Assembly: GCA_033239525.1 (NCBI GenBank)
Contig: BSYO01000004.1
Location: 14,298,037 to 14,362,036 of the forward strand
Direction of reading: 5' to 3'
Origin: Nepenthes gracilis
Taxonomy: Eukaryota > Streptophyta > Magnoliopsida > Caryophyllales > Nepenthaceae
Length of the DNA: 64,000 bases
The notes under the pieces were generated by a model that saw nothing but the letters and a program-made list of their open reading frames with translations, ran no database searches and was not told the DNA's origin. How positions within the stretch are numbered: the stretch's first letter is position 1; each line of letters begins with the position of its first letter. The position numbers and the translations under genes were made by a program. Shown in pieces: positions 22,160-34,029 of the stretch.

Positions 22160-24858
22160 TGTGACGAAACGGATCCTAATTCTTATAGGACCCTCCGTCA
22201 GACACTTATAGAACTTATAAACATTTAAATCCTACAAAAACTTGGGCAGAGTTTCCTCTGCACATGGACCAAAATCGAAAATAACAACCTGTACAAGTAC
22301 ACAACTAATTCAATGCAAGAAGTTCCCCTACAACACACATTCATAGGATCTCAAATTTCCATTCATGGCTTTCAACCATCTTAACTACTATATCAGAATC
22401 TGTATGTGAGATGCCGTCTAGGACCTATATAAAATCCAAAGAAATAAGATAGCGGAAGCATTTATATCCTTAATAGAATCCTGCAGAACCAATAATAAAA
22501 CATTCATCATAATGTAGCATCATTCACATATTCGTAATATGCAATTGTTCGTTACAAGTTCTAGCTACAAGATTCCAAAATCCTTTGGTCCGCCGAAGTC
22601 CTTTAGGATCTTCAAAACTTATAAGCTTTCCCTTTTTCTAACTAGATCTGACTTCGATCCTTTTAGACTTTTGCTTATCTAGAGGGGAGATCAGAAAATA
22701 AGGATTGAGCTTAATAACTGAGCAAATATACCCAAAATAGTAAAAATATACAGTTTATATACATACAGAACATATATGTACTTTCATAAGAGAACTTTAA
22801 AAGAATGCGAAAAAATCATGTATACGGGTAGAAGAATAGAAGCATAAATATGATGCAGAATACCAAAAAATCTATGATTTCGAATCCTTAGTTCTAGATT
22901 CAAAATTTGGTGCAGAGTTCATATTCTAGAACATTAACCTAGTTCTCGGTTCAGAGTCTATAATTCAGAACATTAGCCTAGTTCTCTGTTCAGTATCCAT
23001 ATTTTAGAACATTCAGTTTAGTTCTCTATTTAGTGTTTATATTTTAGAACATTCAATTTTGTTCTCTATTTAGTTCTCTGTTTAATGTCCATATTTTAGA
23101 ACATTCAGTTTTTCTTTAAGTCTGTTATCCTCCATACTTTACATCTTAAGGGCAGGATGGTTCTTATTCAGTTTAATCCTTTACATACCCTCCATACTTT
23201 ACATCCCGATGGCAAGATGGTTTCTTTAGTTCAGTTGGCTATTGTTCAGTGCAGTTCTGATGCCTATTATTTAGTATTTTGATACAGTAACCTAAGGTTG
23301 AGGTTATTGACTAGTTAAGCCGGAAATCTCTAATCGAAGATACTCTTGTCCTTATTTCCTTTGCCATAACTCTCCCGACCGCTAAAATCTTTTCAATTCA
23401 TACTACTAAACCTCCTGTTAGTTTCAGAGTTCCTCTAAAACTTAATGATACAGCCTCAGAGAAATCCTTAAGTACAGATCCAATCAAACCCATATAAATA
23501 ATCCTTCAGATAGCCTTGGAACACCTCAGAAGTTTCACAGTATATTCCTATAGGACTTTTCAGACTAAACCTTAATCGAGGATACTTTAGATAGCTTCAG
23601 AATATACTAAAAGAATTATAGTGCATTCCTATGGGACTTTTCAGACAAACTCTTGTCCGATAATCCTTCAAATAACTCCCAAACATTCCAGAAGTTGTAC
23701 AGTATATTCCTATAGGACTTTTCAGATTAAATCACCTCATAGGCCCTAACATATTACAGAATCACAGGTATATCTCGAAATTTAGGGAACTAAAGCACCA
23801 AATCCCTAATTTCTCAACCTAAGGTTTCACACGGAACTGTCGAATCATAATCGGACACCCTACACATGTACAGTCATAAAATTGAAGCCCTATATTGTGA
23901 TGCATACAGATAAACTTAAAATCTATCCAATTGATTTACATAAACATGCTCTATTTAAGTAAACCATGTAGAAATATAAATTTAGGGCATAAATACATAT
24001 TAGAGATTACAGAAAAGTAATAAAAATAAAGGGTAACATCCGAGGTACACTTGCTTGAGCTCGATCTACAGTTACTATAATTCTGATCAAAGCTGGACGG
24101 GCTATTTTTCCTTTTTTTCTTCTCTTCTCTCTCCTTCCTCTCTTCTCTCCCTTCGGTTCTAGTCGTGCTTCAGCTGAATGAAACCCCAAAATGCTCAACT
24201 TTGCCTTTTAAAATACGAAAGAAGAAGGGTCACGTGCAGTTCAGGTGACCACCGCTCAAGCACCGGTCAAGCGGTGCTCGAACTGTCACTTTCGTAAAAA
24301 CGAGCTCGAGCGCACTGCTCACAAGGGGAGAACGCTCCTGCTTTGCTCGAGCACTCATCGGGCACTCATCTGGTGCTCATCAGGTGCACATCAAGCCTGC
24401 AGTGTGAAAACATTGCGTTTTTGCCATCTGAGACCCGTTTCAACCCTTCTAACCCAATTTCTCACATCCTTAGATCCTAATATAGATTATATAATCTTAA
24501 TAGGCCATAATTATGACAATTTAAAGTCTTGAATCTTACTTATGAATCAATATTTCTCGATTTACAATTTCGATTGCCAATTTTGCTAATTCCGAATTTT
24601 TGAGCTTTTAATCCAATTCCTCCAGTACCATTTAACCCTAATTCACTTGTTTCAACTTAATTACCTCCCGATTACCATATTTTGGAAGTCCAAAGCCTCT
24701 TCACCCATATTAATCATAGCTTGAAAATCGGTACCTTACAAGACCCAATGTTCTCTTTTACTCTCAAACTCACTTTTTCCACATTCTAAGACTAATCCTT
24801 AGTCATTGTTGACTTAATTACATCCTAATTATTATATTTTAGGAATCGGGTCGTCGCA
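22160..24858 (-). mobile_element. Element C 5' LTR
   Basis: A 2.7-kb LTR from TGTGACGAAACGG to GGTCGTCGCA (the last TCACA reads TCGCA). A GCAGAG-GAAA-CTCTGC hairpin in the sense strand lies at 22261-22246 and a TGCTTCCGC motif at 22460-22452. CTCGAGC-rich sequence (about 24245-24360) precedes a likely TATTTTAAAA promoter box (about 24206-24217, minus strand). It borders element D gag at 24859. Confidence 0.9.
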
Positions 24859-25740
24859 AGAAGACCCCACTACCCAACGATATCGAAGCCCGTTTGGCCT
24901 CAATCAATTGGGGCCGAATACAGTTGGAGGGCCGACTGAGTCACGGGTCGCAAAGGGATAGCCCAAAGCGGTGAAATCCCTACTACTCTTATAACGACAG
25001 GAGGCCCTTGGCCAAAGGAGAAATCTCTTGCAGTATGCGACCGTCATGGGCTGGTAGTTGCCTAGACCCACATCCCTCTCCAAATATTCGGAGCTGAGGA
25101 CCTTCCTTAATATCAAGAGGATTGTGTCCTCCTCTCAAATGGAGGATAGAGTGGAGAAAATATGATAGCACATGTTCAGAGGAGACACTAGAAGACACCA
25201 CACGGATCTAAGGAGATCGTCGTTCATGATGGAGATCCAAACACAACCGCTCCCTTGCAAATTCAAAATTCCACCACTGGAACCTTATGAAGGGAGTCTT
25301 GACTCGATAGATCACCTTGATTACTTCCGTACTTTGCAAGTTTCTAGGGCCTGGGTGAAATTACCACATGTCAATGTTTCCCTCTGACTCCTTACGGGGA
25401 TGCTCGCATCTAATTCTACACCATTCAGGGCTTTAGCTAACTATTTACTATCGTAGTTTGCCTCTAGTCAGAGGGAAGAGAAGTAGCCGTGGCACCTTAT
25501 CCACCTCCAATAAAAGCAAGATGAAAGCTTGAAGTACTTCTTGGCTTGGTTCACCGCCGAGGCTTGAAAAATATTCAGGCTCACCGAAGAGGTGAAGCTA
25601 AGTGCCTTCATCGAAACTCTAGAGCCGGGTATTTTTTTAAACACCTGACCCATAAAAACCCTCAAACATTCAAGGAGGTTGAGATTATCTCTTGAGCATA
25701 TACATAGTAGCCGAGTAAGCTAATGAAGCAAAGCGGCTAG
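24859..25740 (+). pseudogene. Element D gag, N-terminal part (Tat lineage)
   Basis: It begins inside the region upstream of the gag core and matches element E from about 59850 onward (AGAAGACCCC at both). The capsid block reads MEIQTQPLPCKFKIPPLEPY, then EGSLDSIDHLDYFRTLQ, then after several stops and shifts TEEVKLSAFIETLEPG. This is the order of the E gag (LTEEVKLSSFISMLGPG). The frame is cut at 25740 by solo LTR F and resumes at 31444. Gag would package the element's RNA; this copy has many stops. Confidence 0.82.
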
Positions 25741-27359
25741 TGTAAAGACCGCAATCCTGAAAACCAGGAATGTAATTCGGGATGACTTATGTAATTCAGA
25801 TTATGATGGAATTAATCCAAAATAGTATTTGACAAATATACTAGCCCCCTATGTCTTAGTTTTCTTGTATACTCAAGCCCGATTCCTTTAATTTAATTTT
25901 TGAACCTAAAAGCCAGGAATTAATTCGGGATGTGTTAGGCAATCTGGATTTTGAGGTAAATAATTCCAGTTGATCATTGACAAGTAGACTAATTTCCTAT
26001 ATAGTCGTTTCCCAAAACCTCGACACCCAATCTTTTAAATTTTCCTTCAAACCCGAAAGCCAGGGATGTAAATCGAAGATGATAAGAGATTCAATTTGGG
26101 ACGAAATTAATATTAGACAATCTTTAGTGTCTATACTAAGCTTCCATGTCCTAAATTTTTACAAACACATACCCGAACACCTTAAATTAAATCCTTCAAG
26201 ATAATAGGCAAAATGGGAAAATTCGGCAACCGATGGGGACTTGGACAAATTTGATTTGGCAGCTATACCAACGGGGAAATTATGTGGATTTTTTACTCCA
26301 TATTGGACTATAGTAAGTATAAAATATAGTAAATTAAGGATACATTACATATGAATTGGAAAAAATGGGGAAAAGAGGAAGGAAACCAAGAGGCAGCAAG
26401 GAGAAGTTTAGCTAAATTATTTAATTCAGATATGTACACATGGCACCCACAAACAATAGTAGCAAAGATGGACCTTGAATTATGAGGATAATATACTATA
26501 TTCTCCTAACAACTAGATAAGCCTAAGATAATATATATACATATGCATAGGATAAGTATGGCAGTCGTTCTGCTGTACTGCTGCTCCAACACACGGCTGC
26601 TGATGCAAAGGCCACGTAAGCAGCTTCATGAGCTACTAATTCACAAGCATACATGGCCACATGGTGCATGATAAGTACCTACATTAGAGAAGGAATTAAG
26701 AGTAACACAAGCAGCACACATTAGCTAAAAATTTGCCAATAGGTAAGCGACAAAAGGAAGGGTAAGTAGCTGCAAAATCAAGTGGTGATTCAGCAATTTA
26801 TTAGCCACACAGCAGGGATTCAGGAAAGGAAAATTTGAGGTGGTAGCTGAGCTGTTGACTCAGCCCCTCAATTCTGAAAATTAAAAGTACGCGTGAGGAG
26901 AAAAAGGCGAGGTTAAGTTGAGAGAAAAATCTGAGAGAAAGTAAAGGAAAAAGAAGAAGGAAATCATGAATAGAAAGAAAGGAAGAGGAATTGCTGAAAT
27001 TTGGCAAGTGTACTTTGATCCTTTCCTTGATTGTTGAGCCATTTTTGGCTACTTTCTCTTGAGTATTGTTGATCCAATACTTGCATATCCTTCCTTAGTT
27101 ATTATAAATTCATGAGGAGTTGTAAGAAAAAAATTAAAAATGGGTGAACTGGCCCAGGACACATGATAGTGTCCAAAATCGGGTTCTGCTGTGGCAATTC
27201 CTGATGTTTGCTTCATATCAACCACTAAATGGCCGAATTAGCCAATGACCAAAACTGGTCAAATGATCCTTATTTAATGAAGTAAAAGTGGAAAAAAAAT
27301 GAGCCTCTGAAGCGTTCAAGAAGGGGTCCAAAGTCGGACCCAAACTCGGCTGCAGAATC

Positions 27360-29321
27360 AACTTACTGGTTCTACTTTGGTAATTATGCCTCTGGTAATT
27401 ATGTAGTGCAGTTGAGATGCCCCCCAGCTGCAGATCCTCTAATCTGGTGCTGGGTTAATTGAGATGCAATTTTGTCGTGAATGAATTGCTTGACTTGGGT
27501 TCTGTTTATGCCTGATTTTGCATGCTGAATGTTAAGATTTGGTGATGCTGATCTTAGGTCCCTGGGTGGACGCAGCTCTTGGAGTCTTTGATTACTTTTT
27601 TGCTCTGCAGTGTAGCAGTGGAGCGCTCTCTTTTTCACCTACAGTTCCTGCTGCTGATGCAATTGTGCTGCAACTCTTGGAATTGCAGATTGGCTGTTTA
27701 TGCATTTTCACTCCTTTGGACTACTCCTGCTGCTGCATTTGATCCGCTATTTGGCTTATGGTGGAATGTCCTGAAATATGAATGCTGCCTCAGCAATGTT
27801 GGAAGCAGTCACTGGCCTTTATGCTGCGCTGATGATCGTGGCTGTTAGCACATTGAGTCGGTTTGGCTAGTTATTGCCAGCTGTTGGAGTATACAGCCTA
27901 CTGCCAAGGCTTCTATCCTTTGGGCTACTGTTGGTCTGAGTCTGATTGTATGGACTTGGTTGTGATCTACTGCTATGGGTCCCTGGGTTGTGTAAAGCAA
28001 GGTCGCTCCAACCTATGGCTGATCTGTTTTGCTGGATTGTGATGGTTGGTCCTTAACTAGCCTCTTTGTGCAAATGATGGTGCTGCCATCGCTGGTGATG
28101 GATCTGAAGATCTAATGCCAGTGATATGGCATGCCGATGTGGGTGTGCTGCATCCTCCCTGCTGGTTGTCCATTGTTCTGACTGTGCTTGGAAGATGTAG
28201 ATTGATGATGTCTTGCAGCATATCGAGGGAATGCAAATCAGTTGTCAGTTCCTAGCCGATTCTTTGTTGGGCCAATGCCCTTTATTTGTTTGTTTGAAGA
28301 GTTCTTTGTGTGGCTCTGGAAAATTTGTCTTTGTGGTGATGGTTCTTTCTCTTTGTCGGTACATTTTTGGAATGGGTGATCGCTCTAGTTTGTTTCGGTG
28401 ATGTTGGTGCCATGAGGTTACGTTGATGTTGCTATTTTATGCCTTGCTGGCTTAGGGTGTTCTGTGCAGAATTGTTAGGTCTCACTAGTTCAAACCCAGC
28501 CAATTGTCCGGGTTCTTTGGGATGTGCGATTCTTTCTTTGGAAAATTTAGTGGTGTTGGGGATGGGCTCTGCTGCCGGTTGCCTAATGATTGGATTGCTT
28601 AGTTTTCTGCGAGATGGTTTGGGATTGATTGGGGCTGACTCCTTCATCGAGATGAATGAGGCTCATGTGGTCAGCGATCTTTGGATTTGCAAAAGATGCT
28701 TAGTAGCCGTCGGGTTAGTCTTTATTGAATACTATCGGCTCAATAAGTTTTTTGTCTGGATGCTAGATCATCTCTTTGTGAGCCCGTGGCTGAGTGGAGA
28801 TATAGTTTCTGCTATCAAAGTTGCTATTGCGGCCGATCTTTGTGGTCTTTGAGTCTTCACGTCTTTCGTTGATGGTGGATAAGCCGCTTGAGAAGGTCTT
28901 GATTTCTTTGGTTGATGGTACACATCTTTGAAGGATGTGGCTGCTGCCTTTTCTCGGAAGCGATTCTTTAGTCTGGGAAAAGAACCTTGCTTTTGTTGAT
29001 AGCTAATCTTGTTGATGTGGGTGGTCTTGGTTTTGTCTAATTCCCATTTGTATTCTTGTTGAACTTGTTGTCTTTAGGTTTGTTTTGTTGTGGGGCCGGG
29101 TTGCGTTCGGTCTATTTTGATGAAATACCCCTAGGTGAGGTTTTTATTTTCTTTTAATGGGTTTATGATTCTGTTCATGGTGATGCTCGGGGTATGCCCT
29201 AGCTCTTTGTTCTAAACCTAAGTTGGCAAAACACTTGGAGTTAGAATATTGTTTTTGTAACTTTCATTTCATTTGATTCATTAAACTTACTTACCAAAAA
29301 AAAAAAACTTACTGGTTCTAC
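27360..29321 (+). mobile_element. Poly(A)-tailed non-LTR retroposon lacking RT, in solo LTR F
   Basis: An exact 16-bp target duplication, AACTTACTGGTTCTAC, flanks the insert (27360-27375 and 29306-29321). The insert (27376-29305) ends in ACTTACCAAAAAAAAAA, as expected for target-primed insertion. It is 1.93 kb and G/T-rich. No endonuclease or RT motif is visible on the sense strand; the longest frame (28439-28852, 137 codons) is unlike known LINE proteins. It may be a 5'-truncated or non-autonomous LINE, or a retrocopy of a host transcript. Confidence 0.8.
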
Positions 29322-30769
29322 TGATGCTGAAATTTCAGTTTCTTAAATTTAGCCAAACACGCCCCAAAATGGATTGATCTGGAGTCCAACCCAACTCGAT
29401 TTGCTAGTATTAGGTGTGTACTATCACCATGTAAACCGGCGGCCTAAGAACATTTGGGTCGAATACTGAACCGGACTCATGAACAGCAAAGGTCTTGCTA
29501 AACTGTTTCTTTGAGCAGTTGGGGAAATAATTTTGAATAAAATACAATCCGAACCCAAAATGGGTCAAATCGGTGCCAGAACTTAGCTAAGGCCATGGAG
29601 GTGATTTTCAAGTATCGCCTCATAAAAATAGGATCCATATTAAATATGATTCGGACGCTCAAAATTGGAACAAAATCTGTCTGCATCAGCTGATGCTGAT
29701 ACAGAATCTGTTTTGGGAATTTGGTCTTAACCAATCAATATTTTGACTTAGACCGGCCCTAACCCAAAGTTATTCTTAAAGTTGAGTCCCTTGGCTACAA
29801 GCAGACGCCTAGAACCGGTCAAAAATAGGCCCGATTGAATCATAAAAAAATTAGGGAAGCAGAATTATCCTGGACAGTTCTGCTGAAACCTGAATGGGCA
29901 GTCTGTGTTGGCAGACTGAACCGGCCACCATCCGATCACCAAACCGGCTCAAATTTTGGGAAAAACGTAGCTGAGACCCATGTCCATGTTGTGTAAAATC
30001 ATCTCGTGAAAATGGACTATATAACTCAATGAACTGGTCCCTCAAAGCTTTTCCTGAACCGGTTCAGTTTAAATGGTAATTTGAGCCCTTTATTAAAAAG
30101 GGTCGAACCGGGCCCAAATTTGACTAAAAATTAACCAAACCAATAACTAATCAACCCGAAAAGGATATTGGGATAATTATAAAAAAAAATTTGGGCTCAA
30201 AATAATTAGGAAACCTGGTCCCAAGCCTTAACTGAACCGGTTCACTTGAACCGAAAATTTTCGGAATATGAATAAAATAGTAAACTAACTCAAGACCTAC
30301 CCCGACTTGACTTACTAACATCAATAAGTATTGAATTAAATTATTTAAGTTTCGGTAAATTAATTAGCCATTAAGTAGATTGAAAAACACTAAGTATGGA
30401 ATAAAGTTCCGTATGCATTTTTCTGCATGTTCAAGGCCTATGAAATATTATATTTGGATTTCGTTTGCTATATTAAACTATATTCATAAAAGTTTGGAAG
30501 GGACTCTATGAAAATATGAAAAAAATTTAGTTATTTCCAATGACATAAAGTTAAGTTCTGCTAAAGTTTGGTTATACGAGATCCCTTTAAAGTTGAAAAA
30601 GAAAAATTGGACTATGGATCTTTTTCAGATGATGATATTCCCCGGCATGCCTTAGGATATTACAGTGAAAAATTAAAGAATTGCTTTTATATGGCCCGTC
30701 CGTTTCAGCCCTGTCTATTGGTATTATAGGTAGTACCGCCCGCCTCGGGGTGTAAGAAGGACAAGAATT

Positions 30770-30864
30770 GGATTGTGGAATTAAGTACAATCCCGATTGT
30801 GGAAGTAAGCACAATCTATCCTATTGTTAGGATATTTGCCTTAAATTGTGTGGGTTAACACAAT
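30770..30864 (+). repeat. Three inverted repeats in solo LTR F
   Basis: Three successive stem-forming repeats are present: GGATTGT/ACAATCC (30770-30793), GATTGTG/CACAATC (30795-30816) and ATTGTGT/ACACAAT (30845-30864). The last corresponds to the single GATTGTGT/ACACAATC repeat in the A LTRs. Confidence 0.6.
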
Positions 30865-31443
30865 CCTTTCTTTAATTTATCCGCTCCGTTAGCTAGTGAG
30901 GCTTACTAGCCCTGGTCCCTAAAGATAAGGAAAAATAAATACAGTTAATAAAAACTGAAAAATAAAGAAAGGTAAATGCATTGCACTTCATGTATCTGCT
31001 CCTATTTATATATGTTAATTTATATTCTGTATAAAATGCATGCCTTTGTATATTATGTACACTACTGATCATTTGGCTCACTCGCTTGCTGTTTTCACTT
31101 CCCTTCAGACGAGTCTTAAGAAATGATAAAGGACGGACAGGATTAGGAAAGAAGTTTGAGGTGGCCATAATTTTGTTATGACGTATATGTTGTACTTGGG
31201 ATGATGAAAAAAAATATGTATACTATATAATGTTGTATTTTAGACATGTAGTATTTTAATGATAATGGAATTGCTTCCGTTATGATGTTTAGTAAGCATC
31301 TTCCTTAATTTAGACTAATATCATGAATGAATACTATGACATTAAAGCCAATATAAGTTATGGCTAATGTTAGGATCCTATCTATGATAATAATAATATT
31401 AATGATAAGTATAAGGACGTATAACGTGGGACGTCATAACTAG

Positions 31444-32430
31444 AGCGCACGAACTTATCCCTAAGGGGCTAGTAGATGGGAAGAAGAGAAACAGAGGTGA
31501 AAATCGCTCTTGAGGTCCCCGAAAGCAGCCACGAATCGAGCCTGGTGTCCGAAGGGAGTTCAAGCCCCAAAATCTGACTCATCTAAACAACACTCGTACT
31601 AACATCTTAATACATTTTTGGGATGAAATATTCTTGAAGTGGCCAAAAGTACTGAAGAACCCGAATGGAGGAGACCAGTCGAAATACTGTCACTGCCATC
31701 GATTTTTAAGTCACAGTACTGAAAACTATCGGATACTGCAAAATGAGATCGAAGACTTGGTCCAAAAGGCCACCTCACTAGATTCCTATGGAACCCAAGG
31801 CAGGCCCGTAGAGAGGCAAGCGAGGATGGACCAGAGCAGCTGAGGAGCCAAGTCATGATTGGGGTTATTAACATGGTAACGACTAAGCCAATCAAGAACA
31901 ATGCCTCAGACCGCTCGGAGACAACTTCCAACGGCAAATGGTTGAGGGTAAGAGTTCAGAATGATATCATTAGTTTTAGTAACGACGATATCTCTCATAT
32001 AATAACTCCTCATTCTAACCCCTAGTTGTATTGGCTATCATTCAGACGGTATAGTTAATTACCAGGTGAAACGAGTCTTTATTAATAATAGAAGCTTCAG
32101 AATTTGCTCTACCTTGATACTTATTTTAAACTTGGGTTGTGAAAGAGCCAAAAAAAGTCAACCGATCGACCACTATATGGGCAGGACAACGAGCAAGTGC
32201 TTATCCAGGGGGTTGTGTAGTTGGAGGTTACGCTAGGGGCTTACCCTAGAACGACCTCAAGGGTGCTGACGCTCTTAGTAGTGGACCTTCCCTTGATCTA
32301 CAATGCCATCTTGGGATGACTCTGCCTAGTCGCTTTCAGAGTAGTAACGTCGATCCTACACAAAAAGATGTAGTTTCCAACCTCGTGTGACATTGGAGAG
32401 GTCTTGGGAGATAAAGTGACTAGCCAGATG
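31444..32430 (+). pseudogene. Element D gag C-terminal part and protease remnant
   Basis: After the F insertion the frame gives WPKVLKNPNGGDQSKYCHCH and then LQNEIEDLV. This is the zinc-knuckle-like block of Tat gag, matching WPK-LKNPERGDLSKYCNFH of element E. The protease part (about 32215-32400) reads LEVTLGAYPRT and LIYNAILG, corresponding to the flap-to-C-terminal part of the retroviral-type aspartic protease. Its catalytic DTG region cannot be read. Stops and shifts are frequent. Confidence 0.78.
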
Positions 32431-32539
32431 TGCTATCTGTCTCAAGTCACTCAGGCATCCCCAACCAGTTGATTGAAGATCTTGACTTCTGAGATGAAAC
32501 CACTCTACTACAGGCCCAATCTAGCAAATCTACTGACCA

Positions 32540-33420
32540 AGTTTTTCTAGACCTCAACAAACTCGAGAAGTGTGTGCAGGTTCGGAGTTCCTTAACAGGC
32601 CCCCTTGGGACCAGCTAATAACCTTCCTTAAGCAAAATTTTGACGTCTTTACATGGATGCCCGTTGACATGCCAGGAATACTAACGAGAATAATGGTCCA
32701 TAAGTTGGGCTTCAATCTCGATCATAAACCTGTCCAACAAAAGTGTAGGGATGACTCCATTAAAAAACTAATCACTATCCATGAGAAAGTGAAAAGGTTG
32801 CTTGATGCGGGGTTCATCAAGGAGATCTAGTACCCAAACTAGTTGTCCAATGTAGTCCTCATCAAGAAGAGTAATGAGAAGTGGTGGATGTGCATCAACT
32901 TCATCGATGTAAACAAGGCTTGCCCAAAGGATAGCTTCTTGTTGCCAAGGATTGATCTACTAGTGAACTCCACATCCAGTCATGAATTGCTAAGCTTCAT
33001 GGATGTCTACTCGGGTTACAACCAGATTAGGATGAACCCAAATGGTGGAAAGCATATTTCCTTCATGACAAACCAAAGGACATACTACTATAAGATTATG
33101 CCCTTCGACTTAAAAAATATCGAGGTGACCTACCAGTGACTTGTGAACAAGATGTTCAAAATCTAAATCGGTTGAAATATGGAGGTGTACGTAGATGATA
33201 TGCTCATCAAAAGTAAAGCCACTGACAACCACATTCACGACCTGGGCGAGGCCTTTGGAGTCGTTAGAGCTCATCAGATGAAGATGAATCTAGCAAAATG
33301 TGCATATGGTGTGACTTTAGGGAAGTTCTTAGATTTTATCATCTTTCAACAAGGGATCGAGGTGAATCCCAAGAAGATAAAGGCCATCCTTGACATAAGC
33401 CCTCCTTGAACCCTAAAGGA
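32540..33420 (+). pseudogene. Element D reverse transcriptase (Tat lineage, broken)
   Basis: RT blocks follow in order: WMPVDMPGI, VKRLLDAGFIKEI, SNVVLIKKSNEKWWMCINF, DVNKACPKDSFLLPRIDLLV, FMDVYSGYNQIRMNP and the catalytic YVDD (33188-33199), then GKFLDFIIFQQGIEVNPKKI. The enzyme would copy element RNA into cDNA. In-frame stops near 32830, 32841, 33138 and 33168-33178 make it inactive. The blocks and their order match Ty3/gypsy RT and the element E copy. Confidence 0.9.
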
Positions 33421-33479
33421 GGTTAAGAGCTCATCAGGAGGCTCACAATGCTCTCATAGTTCCTGGTAAAGTTTGCGGA

Positions 33480-33900
33480 GAAGTACTTGCCATTCTTTAA
33501 AACGTTGAGGGGGACTAAGGCCGATGGCTTCCAATGGACAACCGATTGTGAAGTAGGCTTTTGGGAGTTAAATGAATATCTTGCTGACCCGCCTCTCCTG
33601 ACCTCACTTGAAGAAGGGAAGGAACTATATCTGTACCTCACTATTTCTGGCATGATGCTAAATTCGGTCCTTATCAAGCAATAGTCTGGCATACAACAAC
33701 TAGTGTACTATATCAGTAAGACCCGCTGACAGACCCCGAGGTCCATTACTCGCATGCCGAGGGGATCACTCTAGCACTTGTCTACTCTGCCAAGAGGCTA
33801 TGCCCGTACTTCAGGCATATAAGATTGTCATCCTAACTGATTAGCCACTAAAAAGGATCTTATAGAAACCAGACACATCTAGACGACTGATCAAATGGGC
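33480..33900 (+). pseudogene. Element D first RNase H (RT-linked, broken)
   Basis: LPFFKTLRGTKADGFQWTTD, then LPLTSLEEGKELYLYLTISG-type sequence and HYSHAEGITLALVYSAKRL, are the RT-connection and RNase H blocks of Ty3/gypsy pol. They degrade the RNA strand of RNA-DNA hybrids. Frames change near 33685 and stops interrupt the last block. Confidence 0.8.
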
Positions 33901-34029
33901 TATCGAATAGGGCAAGTTCAACATGGAGTTTTGACCACTACCGACCATAAAAGGCCAAGCCCTTTGGACTCCATTGTTGAGACGACCCCGATTCCGAATG
34001 CCCCCAACCTCGTCGAAGACATCGACCAG

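Larger units (their letters stand above)
25741..31438 (+). mobile_element. Solo LTR F (Tekay-like), with a nested retroposon
   Basis: The insert starts TGTAAAGACC and ends GACGTCATA, flanked by GCTAG (25736-25740) and ACTAG (31439-31443), a 5-bp target duplication with one change. After removing the nested insert the LTR is about 3.75 kb, close to the A LTR. Its 3' third matches the A LTR in layout: a CCGCCTCGGGG block, then inverted repeats (30770-30864), a CTAGTGAGGCTTACTAG segment, and an ATTGCTTCCG motif (about 31270). There is no PBS, gag or pol, so the element was lost by LTR-LTR recombination. Confidence 0.8.

Noticed and set aside
28439..28852. Host gene in the 27.4-29.3 kb insert
   Set aside because: The frame shows no known motif and lies inside a retroposed segment; kept only as part of the retroposon.
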